Shown piece after piece: positions 1 through 8,979 of a stretch of 64,000 nt of DNA (positions are counted from its first letter, which is position 1; every line of letters begins with the position of its first letter). The translations under genes were made by a program, and so were the position numbers. The notes under the pieces are model-generated. The model ran no database searches and was not told where the DNA came from. It was given only the letters and a program-made list of their open reading frames with translations. Source of the DNA: Faecalibacterium sp. (lineage in GTDB: Bacteria; Bacillota; Clostridia; Oscillospirales; Ruminococcaceae); the NCBI GenBank assembly GCA_020025825.1, contig JAHHRL010000004.1, positions 1 to 64,000 of the forward strand. Reading direction: 5' to 3'.

Positions 1-42
1 TCGGATTACAAAAAAGCAAAAGCGGCGCTGCGAACCATTTAA
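1..42 (+). CDS. C-terminal end of an unidentified protein (cut by window edge)
   Basis: Frame 1 is open from the first base to a TAA at 40-42 and encodes the tail SDYKKAKAALRTI. A strong hairpin follows 27 bases later, as expected after a gene end. The product cannot be recognised from 13 residues. The fragment may also be a chance open frame. Confidence 0.35.
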   Translation, partial: SDYKKAKAALRTI

Positions 43-69
43 CAAGTTCGCAACATCGCTATACATGAA

Positions 70-97
70 AAAGAGACGATCCGAAGATCGTCTCTTT
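70..97. terminator. Perfect 12-bp hairpin, probable terminator
   Basis: A 12-base stem with a CGAA loop. The run of T on the minus-strand side (TTTTT) favours termination of minus-strand transcripts, but it also lies just behind the plus-strand gene end at 42, so it may work in both directions. Confidence 0.6.
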
Positions 98-157
98 GGA
101 ACGGGTGAACAGTTTAGATGCCGTTCCAAATCCCGTTTTTTTCAGAGCAAACAAAAA

Positions 158-256
158 TTATTTTTTATCTTTAGGAGCTTCGGCGACCTTACCGCCTGCA
201 CGAGCGGCCTCAATGTTCTCTTGAAAAGATTTTGCGGTCTTTTGATTCAGCTGCAG
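158..256 (-). pseudogene. Remnant of a gene 3' end
   Basis: On the minus strand a frame without its own start codon runs from just after a TGA (257-259) to a TAA at 158-160. It encodes about 32 residues of charged, Ala-rich helical tail (TAKSFQENIEAARAGG, then a Lys-rich end), which looks like a genuine protein C-terminus. The rest of the gene is missing: the sequence upstream turns into a hairpin and then the recombinase gene. I read it as the stump of a gene cut during mobile-element activity. The family is not identified. Confidence 0.45.
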
Positions 257-264
257 TCATTTAC

Positions 265-289
265 AAACCGTGTCAATTTGTCACGGTTT
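265..289. repeat. 8-bp inverted repeat between remnant and recombinase
   Basis: AAACCGTG and CACGGTTT are separated by nine bases. It lies between the recombinase stop codon and the gene remnant. It could be a weak terminator or part of a recombination junction; nothing in the sequence decides between these. Confidence 0.3.
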
Positions 290-307
290 CGTTTTCAAAT
301 CGAGTAC

Positions 308-1237
308 TCACAAGAGCGATAGCTCCAGGTAGATCTCTTTTGCAATATCCGGCGACACCTTTGCAAACACCTCCCGGCTGATGATTCCAGGATGATGATC
401 GCAGATCAGCACTTTTTGTTCCTGCCCGATGTTTTTCACCTGCTTTCCAGAAAACAGATCTTTTACAAATGTCTTTTGCAAAAGCACATCACCGGTGTAC
501 TTTTCATTTCTCAAAAGCTTACTGATTGTCTCCCGGCTCCACCGTTCCCGCCCTGTAGGCGATAGAACATTATGCTCAAACAACCAATCTGAAATGTTGC
601 CCAAGCTTTGTCCTTGAACCCGCAGTGCAAATACCTGTTTCACAACATCTGCTTCCTGTTCATCTACAGTCAAGTTTCCATGCTCTCCCAGCTTATATCC
701 ATAACAGGTAAAATTTGCATAGCCTGATGTTCCCTTCTGAAATCCATAACGGATCCCCATGCGGATATTTTTACTCATGCTTTCGCTTTCATGTTGTGCA
801 AAGGCACAGTACACTGTCACCACGGTCTCCATCCTTTCTTCATGCAGCCAGAGATTTTCTTTTTCAAAATATACATCGATTCCCAGTTCACGGAGCTCCC
901 GCAGGGCCTTCAGCATATCCAGCGTGTTTCTTCCAAAGCGGCTGAAGGATTTTGTCTGGATCAGATCGATTTTATTCTTACGGCAATCCTTCATCATCCG
1001 CAGGAACTCCTCCCGATCGTCAGACCTTATGCCAGAGGCACACTCCTTGTAAACCTCTACTAGGCTCCAGCCTTTTGTTGCTTGGATTCTCTGGCGGTAA
1101 ACTTTCTCTTGCAGATCCAGGCTGCTGGTCTGCTCCTCGTACTCTGTGCTGACTCTGCAATACGCGGCCACACGCAATTCAGACCTTGTGACGCTTTTGT
1201 CCTTTCTGGACAGGCTTTTCATTGCTTTTCTCATCAT
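308..1237 (-). CDS. Serine site-specific recombinase, short or C-terminally truncated
   Basis: Product of about 309 residues. The N-terminal resolvase domain carries YCRVST with the expected nucleophile Ser30, followed by the conserved SRFGRNT segment; a 'Recombinase' domain follows. Large serine recombinases usually run to 450-550 residues with a zinc ribbon and coiled coil. This one stops just after the HHPGIIS motif that normally precedes those parts, so the DNA-binding tail is missing and it is probably a decaying copy. I chose the ATG at 1237 (a second ATG follows at 1234), where AGGAG sits 4-7 bases upstream; the open frame extends further upstream but runs through the tRNA-Leu terminator hairpin. 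It lies between tRNA-Leu and a gene remnant, a typical integration scar. Confidence 0.8.
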   Translation of the reverse strand: MMRKAMKSLSRKDKSVTRSELRVAAYCRVSTEYEEQTSSLDLQEKVYRQRIQATKGWSLVEVYKECASGIRSDDREEFLRMMKDCRKNKIDLIQTKSFSRFGRNTLDMLKALRELRELGIDVYFEKENLWLHEERMETVVTVYCAFAQHESESMSKNIRMGIRYGFQKGTSGYANFTCYGYKLGEHGNLTVDEQEADVVKQVFALRVQGQSLGNISDWLFEHNVLSPTGRERWSRETISKLLRNEKYTGDVLLQKTFVKDLFSGKQVKNIGQEQKVLICDHHPGIISREVFAKVSPDIAKEIYLELSLL

Positions 1238-1333
1238 AGTTCTCCTATCAAGAATGTATAAATTCACTTGTAAAGGTGGAGAATCCTGTGATTCTCCCAA
1301 TATTCTGTTGACTGTTTTAGCTTTAAAATGCAA

Positions 1334-1364
1334 AAATGCCGCAGTGGGTACCACTGCGGCATTT
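1334..1364 (-). terminator. 14-bp hairpin with T tract downstream of tRNA-Leu
   Basis: A perfect 14-base stem with a three-base loop, followed on the minus strand by TTTTTGCATTTT. It fits a factor-independent terminator for the tRNA-Leu transcript and insulates the recombinase gene. Confidence 0.75.
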
Positions 1365-1391
1365 AAATAAAGCTGATTATTCCATATACAA

Positions 1392-1429
1392 ATAAGTTGA
1401 CAGATCACCTTCGTGATCTGTCAACTTAT
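1392..1429 (-). terminator. Perfect 17-bp hairpin abutting the tRNA-Leu 3' end
   Basis: A perfect 17-base stem with a four-base loop begins two bases past the encoded CCA of tRNA-Leu. The following T tract is weak (TTTGTAT). It may be the first of two terminators, a processing signal, or a leftover of integration at the tRNA 3' end. Confidence 0.55.
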
Positions 1430-1431
1430 CT

Positions 1432-1518
1432 TGGTGCGGATAAGAGGACTTGAACCTCCACAACCTCGCGGTCATTAGAACCTGAATCTAACGCGTCTGC
1501 CAATTCCGCCATATCCGC
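1432..1518 (-). tRNA. tRNA-Leu (anticodon CAG)
   Basis: 87-nt class II tRNA. The acceptor GCGGATA pairs with TATCCGC, the anticodon loop TTCAGGT gives CAG, there is a long variable arm and a TTCAAGT T-loop, and CCA is encoded (1432-1434). A strong promoter lies upstream and hairpins follow. Confidence 0.95.
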
Positions 1519-1556
1519 TTATTCTGTTTGCCGCCACTACTGCGGCGACGCTATTC

Positions 1557-1585
1557 ATTATAATGGTTTTTACCGCAGTTGTCAA
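1557..1585 (-). promoter_or_regulatory. Sigma-A promoter of tRNA-Leu
   Basis: TTGACA (1580-1585) and TATAAT (1557-1562) with a 17-base spacer on the minus strand: a consensus promoter, placed about 40 bases before the tRNA. Confidence 0.85.
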
Positions 1586-1604
1586 CTGTTTTAGACAAAC
1601 TTTT

Positions 1605-3134
1605 TCACACAATTTTTTCCACGCAATTTGCACGCATTTCTTCCATTAGACCTTTTCCATCAAATCCAAGTGTAATACCTCCCCATATCAGCAATGCGGC
1701 ACAGCTCCCCGCAATCAGCGCACTCCAGCTATACCACCCGAAACACAGCGAAACGCCACGCCCCACACCAACTGCAACGATTGCTGCTGCAAATGGCTTC
1801 ACAAGCCATCGCACGAATCGAAAAGAGATTTGCTGTGTCTTTAGCAAGCAATACAAATGAAGCCCGCTAATCAATAAACACTTACTGCCCATTACCGCCA
1901 AAAGCCCTTCCATCCCCCAACATGGCACAATAAAAATGATGCCTGCTACATTAAGTACATCCACGATTGCACTGCAATAAAAGCTTCTTTGCTGCTGTTG
2001 TACCGCTTTTAAGGCACCTGCAACCATGCACTCGATATAGAGTGTCGGTGCTATACATGCCAGTAGATGCAAATACCTTCCAGCTTGTAAATTATCATAC
2101 AGCAGCATACAAATCGGCTCCGCCCATACCCAAACAGCAGCACCGATAAACGCTCCGCTATATGCGGTCAGTGTAAGCATATTATCAATTGCTTTTTGCA
2201 GTTGCGGTTTGTTCTTTTGGGTATTCTTTTGTACCAGTTCCGGCACCAATAAAGTCGAAAGTGTTCCAAATAGTCCCAGTGGGAACAATAAAATGGGGAT
2301 AGCCATTCCCTCTAGTGCGCCATACTGTGTCATTGCCTCCTGCCGCCCCATGCTCCCCACCAAAGCTGCTGTTAAGCAAGCCGGCACTAAGATATGCTCC
2401 GCCGTGTGCAGCCCTGCCGCCAGACACTGTCCGCTTTCCACAGGCCAAAACATCGCCCAAATCCGATGTACGGTATGGTGCGAAATCGTCTTTTTTGCTT
2501 TTCCGCTTAGTTTACCTTTTACTTGATACCACAGCGACAACACACCTGCCCCTACTGCCTCTGCAACAGCTCCTGCTTTTAACAGTACGCTGCAATCCCC
2601 GGCTAAATCCGTTTCGCTGTTTAACCACCATGCTGTTAATCCAATTTGTGAAATTTGCTCTGCAATTTGGCTTACTGCCCCCGGCAGAACCTGCCGCCGG
2701 GCAAAAAAGTACCCCCTAAAAACAGAGGACACCGCCGCAAACGGCAACCCCAGCGCTGCGGAATGAATCGCACGCACTGCCAGTGCATCCCCAAGCCATA
2801 AATAGGCGATTGGCTTTGCTAAGTAATATTGCGCGCCCCCTGCCGCAATACCCAGCCCAAGGGAAGTCGCCAGCAATGTTCTAAGCATCGTATGTGCCCT
2901 TGCCTCACTGTAAGAGAGTTCCTCCGCCAGCAAGCAAGTTGCCGCAGCCGAAAGCCCTGCTGTAGCAACCGTTAAAAATAATCCGTAAACAGCCAACACC
3001 TGCATATATAAGCCCATACCACGGGCACCCAGCATCCCTACTAACCAGATGCGAAAAGCCAGCCCGACCAAGCGCAGCAGGGCATTACACCCGGTAAGTA
3101 CCAGTGCATTTTTCATATATCGCATACCGGTCAT
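1605..3134 (-). CDS. SpoVB-like MATE/MOP-superfamily lipid flippase
   Basis: 509-residue polytopic membrane protein with about 14 hydrophobic segments. The N-terminus (KNALVLTGCNALLRLVG) and the SxVFRGYFFAR motif near residue 135 match the SpoVB/MurJ-like polysaccharide flippase family. Members move lipid-linked precursors across the cytoplasmic membrane; SpoVB acts in spore cortex formation, and paralogues occur in non-sporulating Clostridia. The ATG at 3134 has GGGAGGGG about 8 bases upstream. No terminator is evident before the tRNA-Leu promoter, so some read-through is possible. The substrate cannot be told from sequence, and a general oligosaccharide flippase is equally possible. Confidence 0.8.
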   Translation of the reverse strand: MTGMRYMKNALVLTGCNALLRLVGLAFRIWLVGMLGARGMGLYMQVLAVYGLFLTVATAGLSAAATCLLAEELSYSEARAHTMLRTLLATSLGLGIAAGGAQYYLAKPIAYLWLGDALAVRAIHSAALGLPFAAVSSVFRGYFFARRQVLPGAVSQIAEQISQIGLTAWWLNSETDLAGDCSVLLKAGAVAEAVGAGVLSLWYQVKGKLSGKAKKTISHHTVHRIWAMFWPVESGQCLAAGLHTAEHILVPACLTAALVGSMGRQEAMTQYGALEGMAIPILLFPLGLFGTLSTLLVPELVQKNTQKNKPQLQKAIDNMLTLTAYSGAFIGAAVWVWAEPICMLLYDNLQAGRYLHLLACIAPTLYIECMVAGALKAVQQQQRSFYCSAIVDVLNVAGIIFIVPCWGMEGLLAVMGSKCLLISGLHLYCLLKTQQISFRFVRWLVKPFAAAIVAVGVGRGVSLCFGWYSWSALIAGSCAALLIWGGITLGFDGKGLMEEMRANCVEKIV

Positions 3135-3192
3135 ATCAATCCCCTCCCCCAGTAAATTATGCTGTCGGAGAATTTTTCATGTCTTGCGTGGA

Positions 3193-3221
3193 TTGTAAAC
3201 CGTTTCTAAAAGTGCTATACT
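3193..3221 (+). promoter_or_regulatory. Sigma-A promoter of mrp
   Basis: TTGTAA (3193-3198), 17-base spacer, TATACT (3216-3221). The leader then holds a small hairpin (CTGTCG...CGACAG) before the ribosome site AAGGAG. Confidence 0.75.
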
Positions 3222-3285
3222 AACTTGGGTCTATCCCTGTCGGTATCTATCGACAGTTTATCCTATAGGAAAGGAGATTATTGCA

Positions 3286-4113
3286 ATGAGCGAATGCACT
3301 CATGACTGCAGCAGTTGCAGTCAAAACTGCTCCGAGCGTAAGGCCGAGAGCCTGCGTAAGGCAGCAAACCCCCACAGCAGTGTCAAAAAAGTAATTGGCA
3401 TCGTTTCCGGCAAGGGCGGCGTTGGTAAAAGTATGACCAGCGTTATGATGGCTGTTGCTATGCGTCAGCGTGGCTACAATACCGGCGTGCTGGATGCAGA
3501 TATTACCGGACCTTCTGTTCCCAAGCTGCTGGGTGTTCACGGCCGTGCAATGGCCGACGACCAGGGCTGCTGGCCCCTGAAGAGCCGCACCGGCATTGAT
3601 GTAATGAGCATCAACCTGCTGGTTGAAAACGAGGAGGACCCTGTTGTATGGCGTGGTCCTGTTATTGCAGGTGCTGTACAGCAGTTCTGGACCGACGTTG
3701 TCTGGAAGGATGTCGACTTTTTGTTTGTGGATATGCCTCCGGGAACCGGTGACGTCCCCCTGACTGTGTTCCAGAGCCTGCCCGTAGACGGCATCATTGT
3801 TGTTACCAGCCCTCAGGAGCTGGTCAGCATGATTGTTGGCAAGGCTGTGAATATGGCCAAGATGATGAACGTGCCCATGCTGGGTATCGTGGAAAACATG
3901 AGCTATGTGGTTTGCCCGGATTGCGGCAAGCACATCAACATCTTTGGTGAAAGCCATATCGAAGAAGTTGCTGCTAAGCACGGTCTGCCCGTCTTGGCAA
4001 AAATGCCCATTGATCCGAAGCTGGCTGCTTTGGCTGACGCTGGTATGGTGGAAACCTACGACCAGCAGCCTTTGGCTGGCGCTGCAGATGCAGTTGAAAA
4101 GCTGCTGAAGTAA
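3286..4113 (+). CDS. mrp: Mrp/ApbC (NBP35-type) Fe-S cluster carrier ATPase
   Basis: 275 residues. A deviant Walker A GKGGVGKS lies at 42-49 and the P-loop partner motif DMPPGTGD near 149. The N-terminus holds four cysteines (C4, C8, C11, C15) as in Nbp35, and the C-terminal CPDC (C210, C213) is the cluster-bridging pair of this family. Mrp proteins bind a [4Fe-4S] cluster at a homodimer interface and pass it to apo-enzymes in the cytoplasm. Clear promoter upstream (3193-3221), AAGGAG 9 bases before the ATG, and its own terminator, so it appears monocistronic. Confidence 0.93.
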   Translation: MSECTHDCSSCSQNCSERKAESLRKAANPHSSVKKVIGIVSGKGGVGKSMTSVMMAVAMRQRGYNTGVLDADITGPSVPKLLGVHGRAMADDQGCWPLKSRTGIDVMSINLLVENEEDPVVWRGPVIAGAVQQFWTDVVWKDVDFLFVDMPPGTGDVPLTVFQSLPVDGIIVVTSPQELVSMIVGKAVNMAKMMNVPMLGIVENMSYVVCPDCGKHINIFGESHIEEVAAKHGLPVLAKMPIDPKLAALADAGMVETYDQQPLAGAADAVEKLLK

Positions 4114-4120
4114 TTTTTTT

Positions 4121-4156
4121 GCCTCGCCCCTGCTACAGGGGGCGGGGCTTTTTTGT
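4121..4156 (+). terminator. Terminator of mrp
   Basis: A GC-rich stem (GCCTCGCCCCTG / CAGGGGGCGGGGC, one bulge) followed by TTTTTTGTTG. Confidence 0.85.
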
Positions 4157-4199
4157 TGTATTTCTTACAAATTACACTTATTTTTCTGCCCCTTTGGTA

Positions 4200-4228
4200 T
4201 TGTAAGGCAGCCAAAAGCAACGTATAAT
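4200..4228 (+). promoter_or_regulatory. Sigma-A promoter of gdhA
   Basis: TTGTAA (4200-4205), 17-base spacer, perfect TATAAT (4223-4228). The leader has a GCTGCTG...CAGCAGC hairpin at about 4244-4266, just before the AGGAAGGGAAGG ribosome site. Confidence 0.8.
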
Positions 4229-4275
4229 AATTTTAATCGTATCGCTGCTGCACGATAGACAGCAGCCTATTATAG

Positions 4276-5646
<1,371 letters not shown>

Positions 5647-5693
5647 TTCTGCTCCCCCTATTACGGGAAGCAGAATCCCTTAAATTGCAAAAC

Positions 5694-5742
5694 AAACCCG
5701 CAGTTGCAAAACTTTTTTGTTTGTAACTGCGGGTTTTCTTTT
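5694..5742 (+). terminator. Terminator of gdhA
   Basis: A 17-base stem (AAACCCGCAGTTGCAAA pairs with 5720-5736, one wobble) followed by TCTTTTTT. Confidence 0.88.
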
Positions 5743-5826
5743 TTCAACATAATAAAATTTTCCACGCATTCTGGATTTGTTTTTACCGAGAATTTCTCCC
5801 CCTCTTTGCGAATTGTGCGCCTACGA

Positions 5827-5863
5827 AAAAAGGCTCGTACCAAACTTTGATACGAGCCTTTTT
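5827..5863. terminator. Bidirectional terminator
   Basis: AAAAAGGCTCGTA (5827-5839) pairs with 5851-5863. It has A and T tracts on both sides, so it ends the minus-strand PASTA gene and backs up gdhA termination. An open frame of 60 codons here is only the antisense of the two terminators. Confidence 0.85.
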
Positions 5864-5900
5864 CTGCTTTATTACACTGTCATTTGACTGTGTTTTTTAC

Positions 5901-7562
5901 TTAATCCGCTGCCGGTGTTGCTGTGGGCTGTGGGGTCGGTGTAGGCTGCGGGGTAGCCTCTATCATCGAAACCTGTTCTTCGTTATTTACAGGCAGATGT
6001 GCTTCCGCTGCGATATAAATCACAACTTCGCTATCCGGTTCAACCGATTCTCCAGCCGCCGGGTCTGTTTTTACTACGCAACCAACCGCATAACTGCCAT
6101 CGTTTGCCTGCACCACACAACGTGCTTTCAATCCTCGATTTTGCAGCTCAGTAATTGCGGCATCTTGTGTTGCACCCACAATTTTAGGCACAATCACATT
6201 CTCCGGGCCTCGGCTAATCACCAAGGTGATTGTACGCTGCGCATCTGTCACAATTTCCTCATTCGGCATAGGGTCCTGCCGAATAATTTCTTTTGCCGGA
6301 ACCGTATCGCTGTATTCTTCCTGCAAGTAAAAACGGAATTTACCCGCATATTGCCCACTGGCCTGAATTTGCGCATACGTCATCCCAATAAAATCTGGGA
6401 TATACTCTGTAGGCGGAACAGTTGCGGTAGGTTCAGGCTGCGAATCCGGTGTAGACGACGGATTCTGTCCGCCCACCTTCATCATGCTCCAAAATCCCAT
6501 AATAATCAGCACACAAACACCTATCAGCAGTGCACCCAAAATACCCATAAGCTGATACCGTGTACGTTTGCCCTGCTTGCTGTCCCGGCGGATGGCCTGT
6601 GCCGCCGTTGGACTGTTCAGGCTGCTCATCAAAATGGTAACGGTCTGGATACGCCGCTCAGGTGACAGCTGCAACGCTTGGTCCAAAACTTCCGAAAGCC
6701 AAGCCGGTAAACTTGCATCCAGACTGCGTGCACTGGGGTTGGAGTCTGCCACACGGCGCTGCGCTGCAGATACAGGGGCTTGGCCCGTAACCATACGATA
6801 GAATACAGCAGCCAAGGCATAGGCATCTGTATAACGGCCTTCAAACTCAGCTTTTGCATACTGCTCGGGGGCTGAATAACCTTCGTACAGCTGTGCGTGC
6901 AAGGAACTGCCCAACGTACGCAAACCTAAAGTTGCATAGCCCGTAAGCCTTGCCTTGCCGTTTTCCAGTACACGGATATTATCCGGGCAAATGCCACGAT
7001 GAATCAATCCCGCTTGGTGCATTGCTGCCACACCCTCAAAAACAGGCTGCAGCATACTGCGTGCCTCTGCTGGGAGTATATGCGTTTTTTTCAGGGCAAG
7101 ATACTCACTCAACGGCATTCCGCCGGGATTTTCCAATACCGCATAGGCAGTATTGTTTGTTTCCACCACATCTAAAACCGTTTCCAAACCGGTTGACGGG
7201 GTAATTTTCATCAACTCTTTGTATAAATCGACAAAATCCATACGAGTTGTTTTGTAAAGTACCTCGTTGCCTGCTTTGGGTTTCAGTGCGCCCGTTTCAT
7301 CTCGTTCTTCTGCAAGTGTAACAGGCAAGTACTCTTTAATGGTAACACGCACAGGGCCGTGGTTATCCACTGCCTGATAGACTACACCCTCACCATCGTT
7401 GGACAAAAAATCGCCTACCGTATAGCGCCCTGCCAGTATCGTACCATAAGGCAGTGTCCCACGTGGATTTTCGTTTTTCATGTTACGCCCACAAAAGGGG
7501 CACACCTGTGCCGTTTCCGGCATAGTGGACAGGCAATGAGGACATAGCTTTATTTGGGACAT
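5901..7562 (-). CDS. Zinc-ribbon, kinase-like (pseudokinase) and PASTA-domain membrane protein
   Basis: 553 residues. Order: zinc ribbon with C7-x2-C10 and C21-x2-C24; a protein-kinase fold at about 44-310 with the ATP lysine kept (K76 in VTIKEY); one membrane segment at about 335-362; a Pro/Thr linker; two PASTA domains at about 390-520; a Thr/Pro tail. PknB-type kinases with PASTA domains sense muropeptides. Here the catalytic loop reads HRGICPDN (188-195), so the HRD aspartate is Gly190, and the DFG site reads TGYA (207-210), so the Mg-binding aspartate is lost. I infer a pseudokinase that binds ATP or partners rather than phosphorylating. APEQ and the F-helix Asp remain. AGGAGA lies 7 bases before the ATG. 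Followed by the terminator at 5827-5863. Confidence 0.85.
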   Translation of the reverse strand: MSQIKLCPHCLSTMPETAQVCPFCGRNMKNENPRGTLPYGTILAGRYTVGDFLSNDGEGVVYQAVDNHGPVRVTIKEYLPVTLAEERDETGALKPKAGNEVLYKTTRMDFVDLYKELMKITPSTGLETVLDVVETNNTAYAVLENPGGMPLSEYLALKKTHILPAEARSMLQPVFEGVAAMHQAGLIHRGICPDNIRVLENGKARLTGYATLGLRTLGSSLHAQLYEGYSAPEQYAKAEFEGRYTDAYALAAVFYRMVTGQAPVSAAQRRVADSNPSARSLDASLPAWLSEVLDQALQLSPERRIQTVTILMSSLNSPTAAQAIRRDSKQGKRTRYQLMGILGALLIGVCVLIIMGFWSMMKVGGQNPSSTPDSQPEPTATVPPTEYIPDFIGMTYAQIQASGQYAGKFRFYLQEEYSDTVPAKEIIRQDPMPNEEIVTDAQRTITLVISRGPENVIVPKIVGATQDAAITELQNRGLKARCVVQANDGSYAVGCVVKTDPAAGESVEPDSEVVIYIAAEAHLPVNNEEQVSMIEATPQPTPTPQPTATPAAD

Positions 7563-7588
7563 TACGGGTTCTCCTTCTATTCAGGAAT

Positions 7589-8911
7589 TTATGCTAACAT
7601 TTCAACGCCATCTGTTGTTACACGGGCGTAAACCAGCGGTTTTTCTTCCGGCTTTTCTGTGCTGAACACCAGACCGCTGCGGTACATTGCCTCGGCTGCG
7701 GCAAATTTTTCTGCCTTGCCGTAAAACGTACACAGCACATCGCCGGGCTTTACATAATCGCCGGCCTTTTTATGCAGGGTAATGCCGGCAGCCATATCAA
7801 GAGTGTCCTCTTTTGTAATACGACCTGCGCCCAGCAGCACACTTGCGTTTCCGATTTTTTCTGTATCGTTAGACCAGATATAGCCTTCCTGCTCAGCCAA
7901 CAGGTCGTAGCTGGCTTCAGGCTGTGCAAACAGGCTGTAATCATCCAGCACACGTACATCGCCGCCTTGTGCCGCAAACATCGCTTTACAGGTTGCAAAT
8001 GCAGTGCCGTCGTCAATAACCGCCTGCGCCATTGCCCTGCATTCTTCCAGCGTGCCCTTGCCTGCCAAAACAAGCATATTCGCAGCCAGCTGCAAGCATA
8101 CTTCCTTCAAATCGGCAGGGCCACGGCCCTTCAGGATTTCCATACTTTCGGCTACTTCCAAGCTGTTACCAATATTATGCCCCAAAGGCGTATCCATATC
8201 GGTAATCAGCGCAGCCACATGGCGTCCATTGCGGGTGCCAATATCTACCATCATCTGGGCAAGCTCAATGCTTTCGGGTACGGTTTTCATAAATGCGCCG
8301 TTACCGGTAGTCACATCCAGCAGAATTGCATCGGAGCCGGCAGCCAGCTTTTTGCTCATAATACTGGAAGCAATCAGCGGAATACAGCCAACCGTGGCGG
8401 TAACATCACGCAGTGCATACATCTTTTTATCGGCAACTGCCAAATGGCCGCTCTGGCCGATAACCGAAATACCAATCTTATTGACCTGTGCAAAAAACTC
8501 TTCCTGCTCTAAAGCAGTGCGGGTTCCGGGTACACTTTCCATCTTGTCAACTGTACCGCCGGTATGGCCGAGGCCACGGCCGCTCATTTTTGCGATTTTT
8601 ACACCGCAGGCAGCCACAATCGGGGTAATAACCAAGGTAGTTTTATCGCCTACACCGCCGGTAGAATGCTTATCCACCTTGATACCTTGAATCGGCGAAA
8701 GGTCTACCATATCGCCGCTGTGTGCCATTACATCGGTCAATTCAGCAACTTCCTGAGGGGTCATACCACGCAGATACACTGCCATCATCCAAGCGGCCAT
8801 CTGGTAATCCGGAATGGAGCCATCTACATAACCGCCGATTAAAAACTCCAGCTCAGCACGTGTCATCGTGCCGCCATCTCTCTTTTTTGCGATTAAATCA
8901 TATGCACGCAT
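7589..8911 (-). CDS. pdp: Pyrimidine-nucleoside phosphorylase
   Basis: 440 residues. The family signature KHSTGGVGD, which binds phosphate and nucleoside, and SGRGLGHTGGT are present. It cleaves uridine, thymidine or deoxyuridine with phosphate to base plus (deoxy)ribose 1-phosphate in the cytosol. The ATG at 8911 has AGGAGA 6 bases upstream; an upstream extension of 14 codons lacks a ribosome site and crosses a hairpin. It is the last gene of the nucleoside import group, matching its role in using the imported nucleosides. Uridine/thymidine specificity cannot be resolved by eye. Confidence 0.95.
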   Translation of the reverse strand: MRAYDLIAKKRDGGTMTRAELEFLIGGYVDGSIPDYQMAAWMMAVYLRGMTPQEVAELTDVMAHSGDMVDLSPIQGIKVDKHSTGGVGDKTTLVITPIVAACGVKIAKMSGRGLGHTGGTVDKMESVPGTRTALEQEEFFAQVNKIGISVIGQSGHLAVADKKMYALRDVTATVGCIPLIASSIMSKKLAAGSDAILLDVTTGNGAFMKTVPESIELAQMMVDIGTRNGRHVAALITDMDTPLGHNIGNSLEVAESMEILKGRGPADLKEVCLQLAANMLVLAGKGTLEECRAMAQAVIDDGTAFATCKAMFAAQGGDVRVLDDYSLFAQPEASYDLLAEQEGYIWSNDTEKIGNASVLLGAGRITKEDTLDMAAGITLHKKAGDYVKPGDVLCTFYGKAEKFAAAEAMYRSGLVFSTEKPEEKPLVYARVTTDGVEMLA

Positions 8912-8937
8912 AAGTGTTCTCCTTTTTCGGAAATGGC

Positions 8938-8966
8938 AAACTCCCCCGCACAAGGCGGAGGAGTTT
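8938..8966 (-). terminator. Intercistronic hairpin between permease and phosphorylase genes
   Basis: AAACTCCCCCGC pairs with GCGGAGGAGTTT (one mismatch) around a short loop. The T tract on the minus strand is poor, so it is more likely an attenuator or mRNA-stabilising hairpin than a full stop. Confidence 0.5.
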
Positions 8967-8979
8967 TACTTTTTATTGA

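Noticed and set aside
5661..5843. 60-codon minus-strand frame between gdhA and the PASTA gene
   Set aside because: It consists of the reverse strand of two terminators.
5847..6665. 272-codon plus-strand frame opposite the PASTA pseudokinase
   Set aside because: Cys/Arg/His-rich composition and no ribosome site; shadow of the minus-strand gene.
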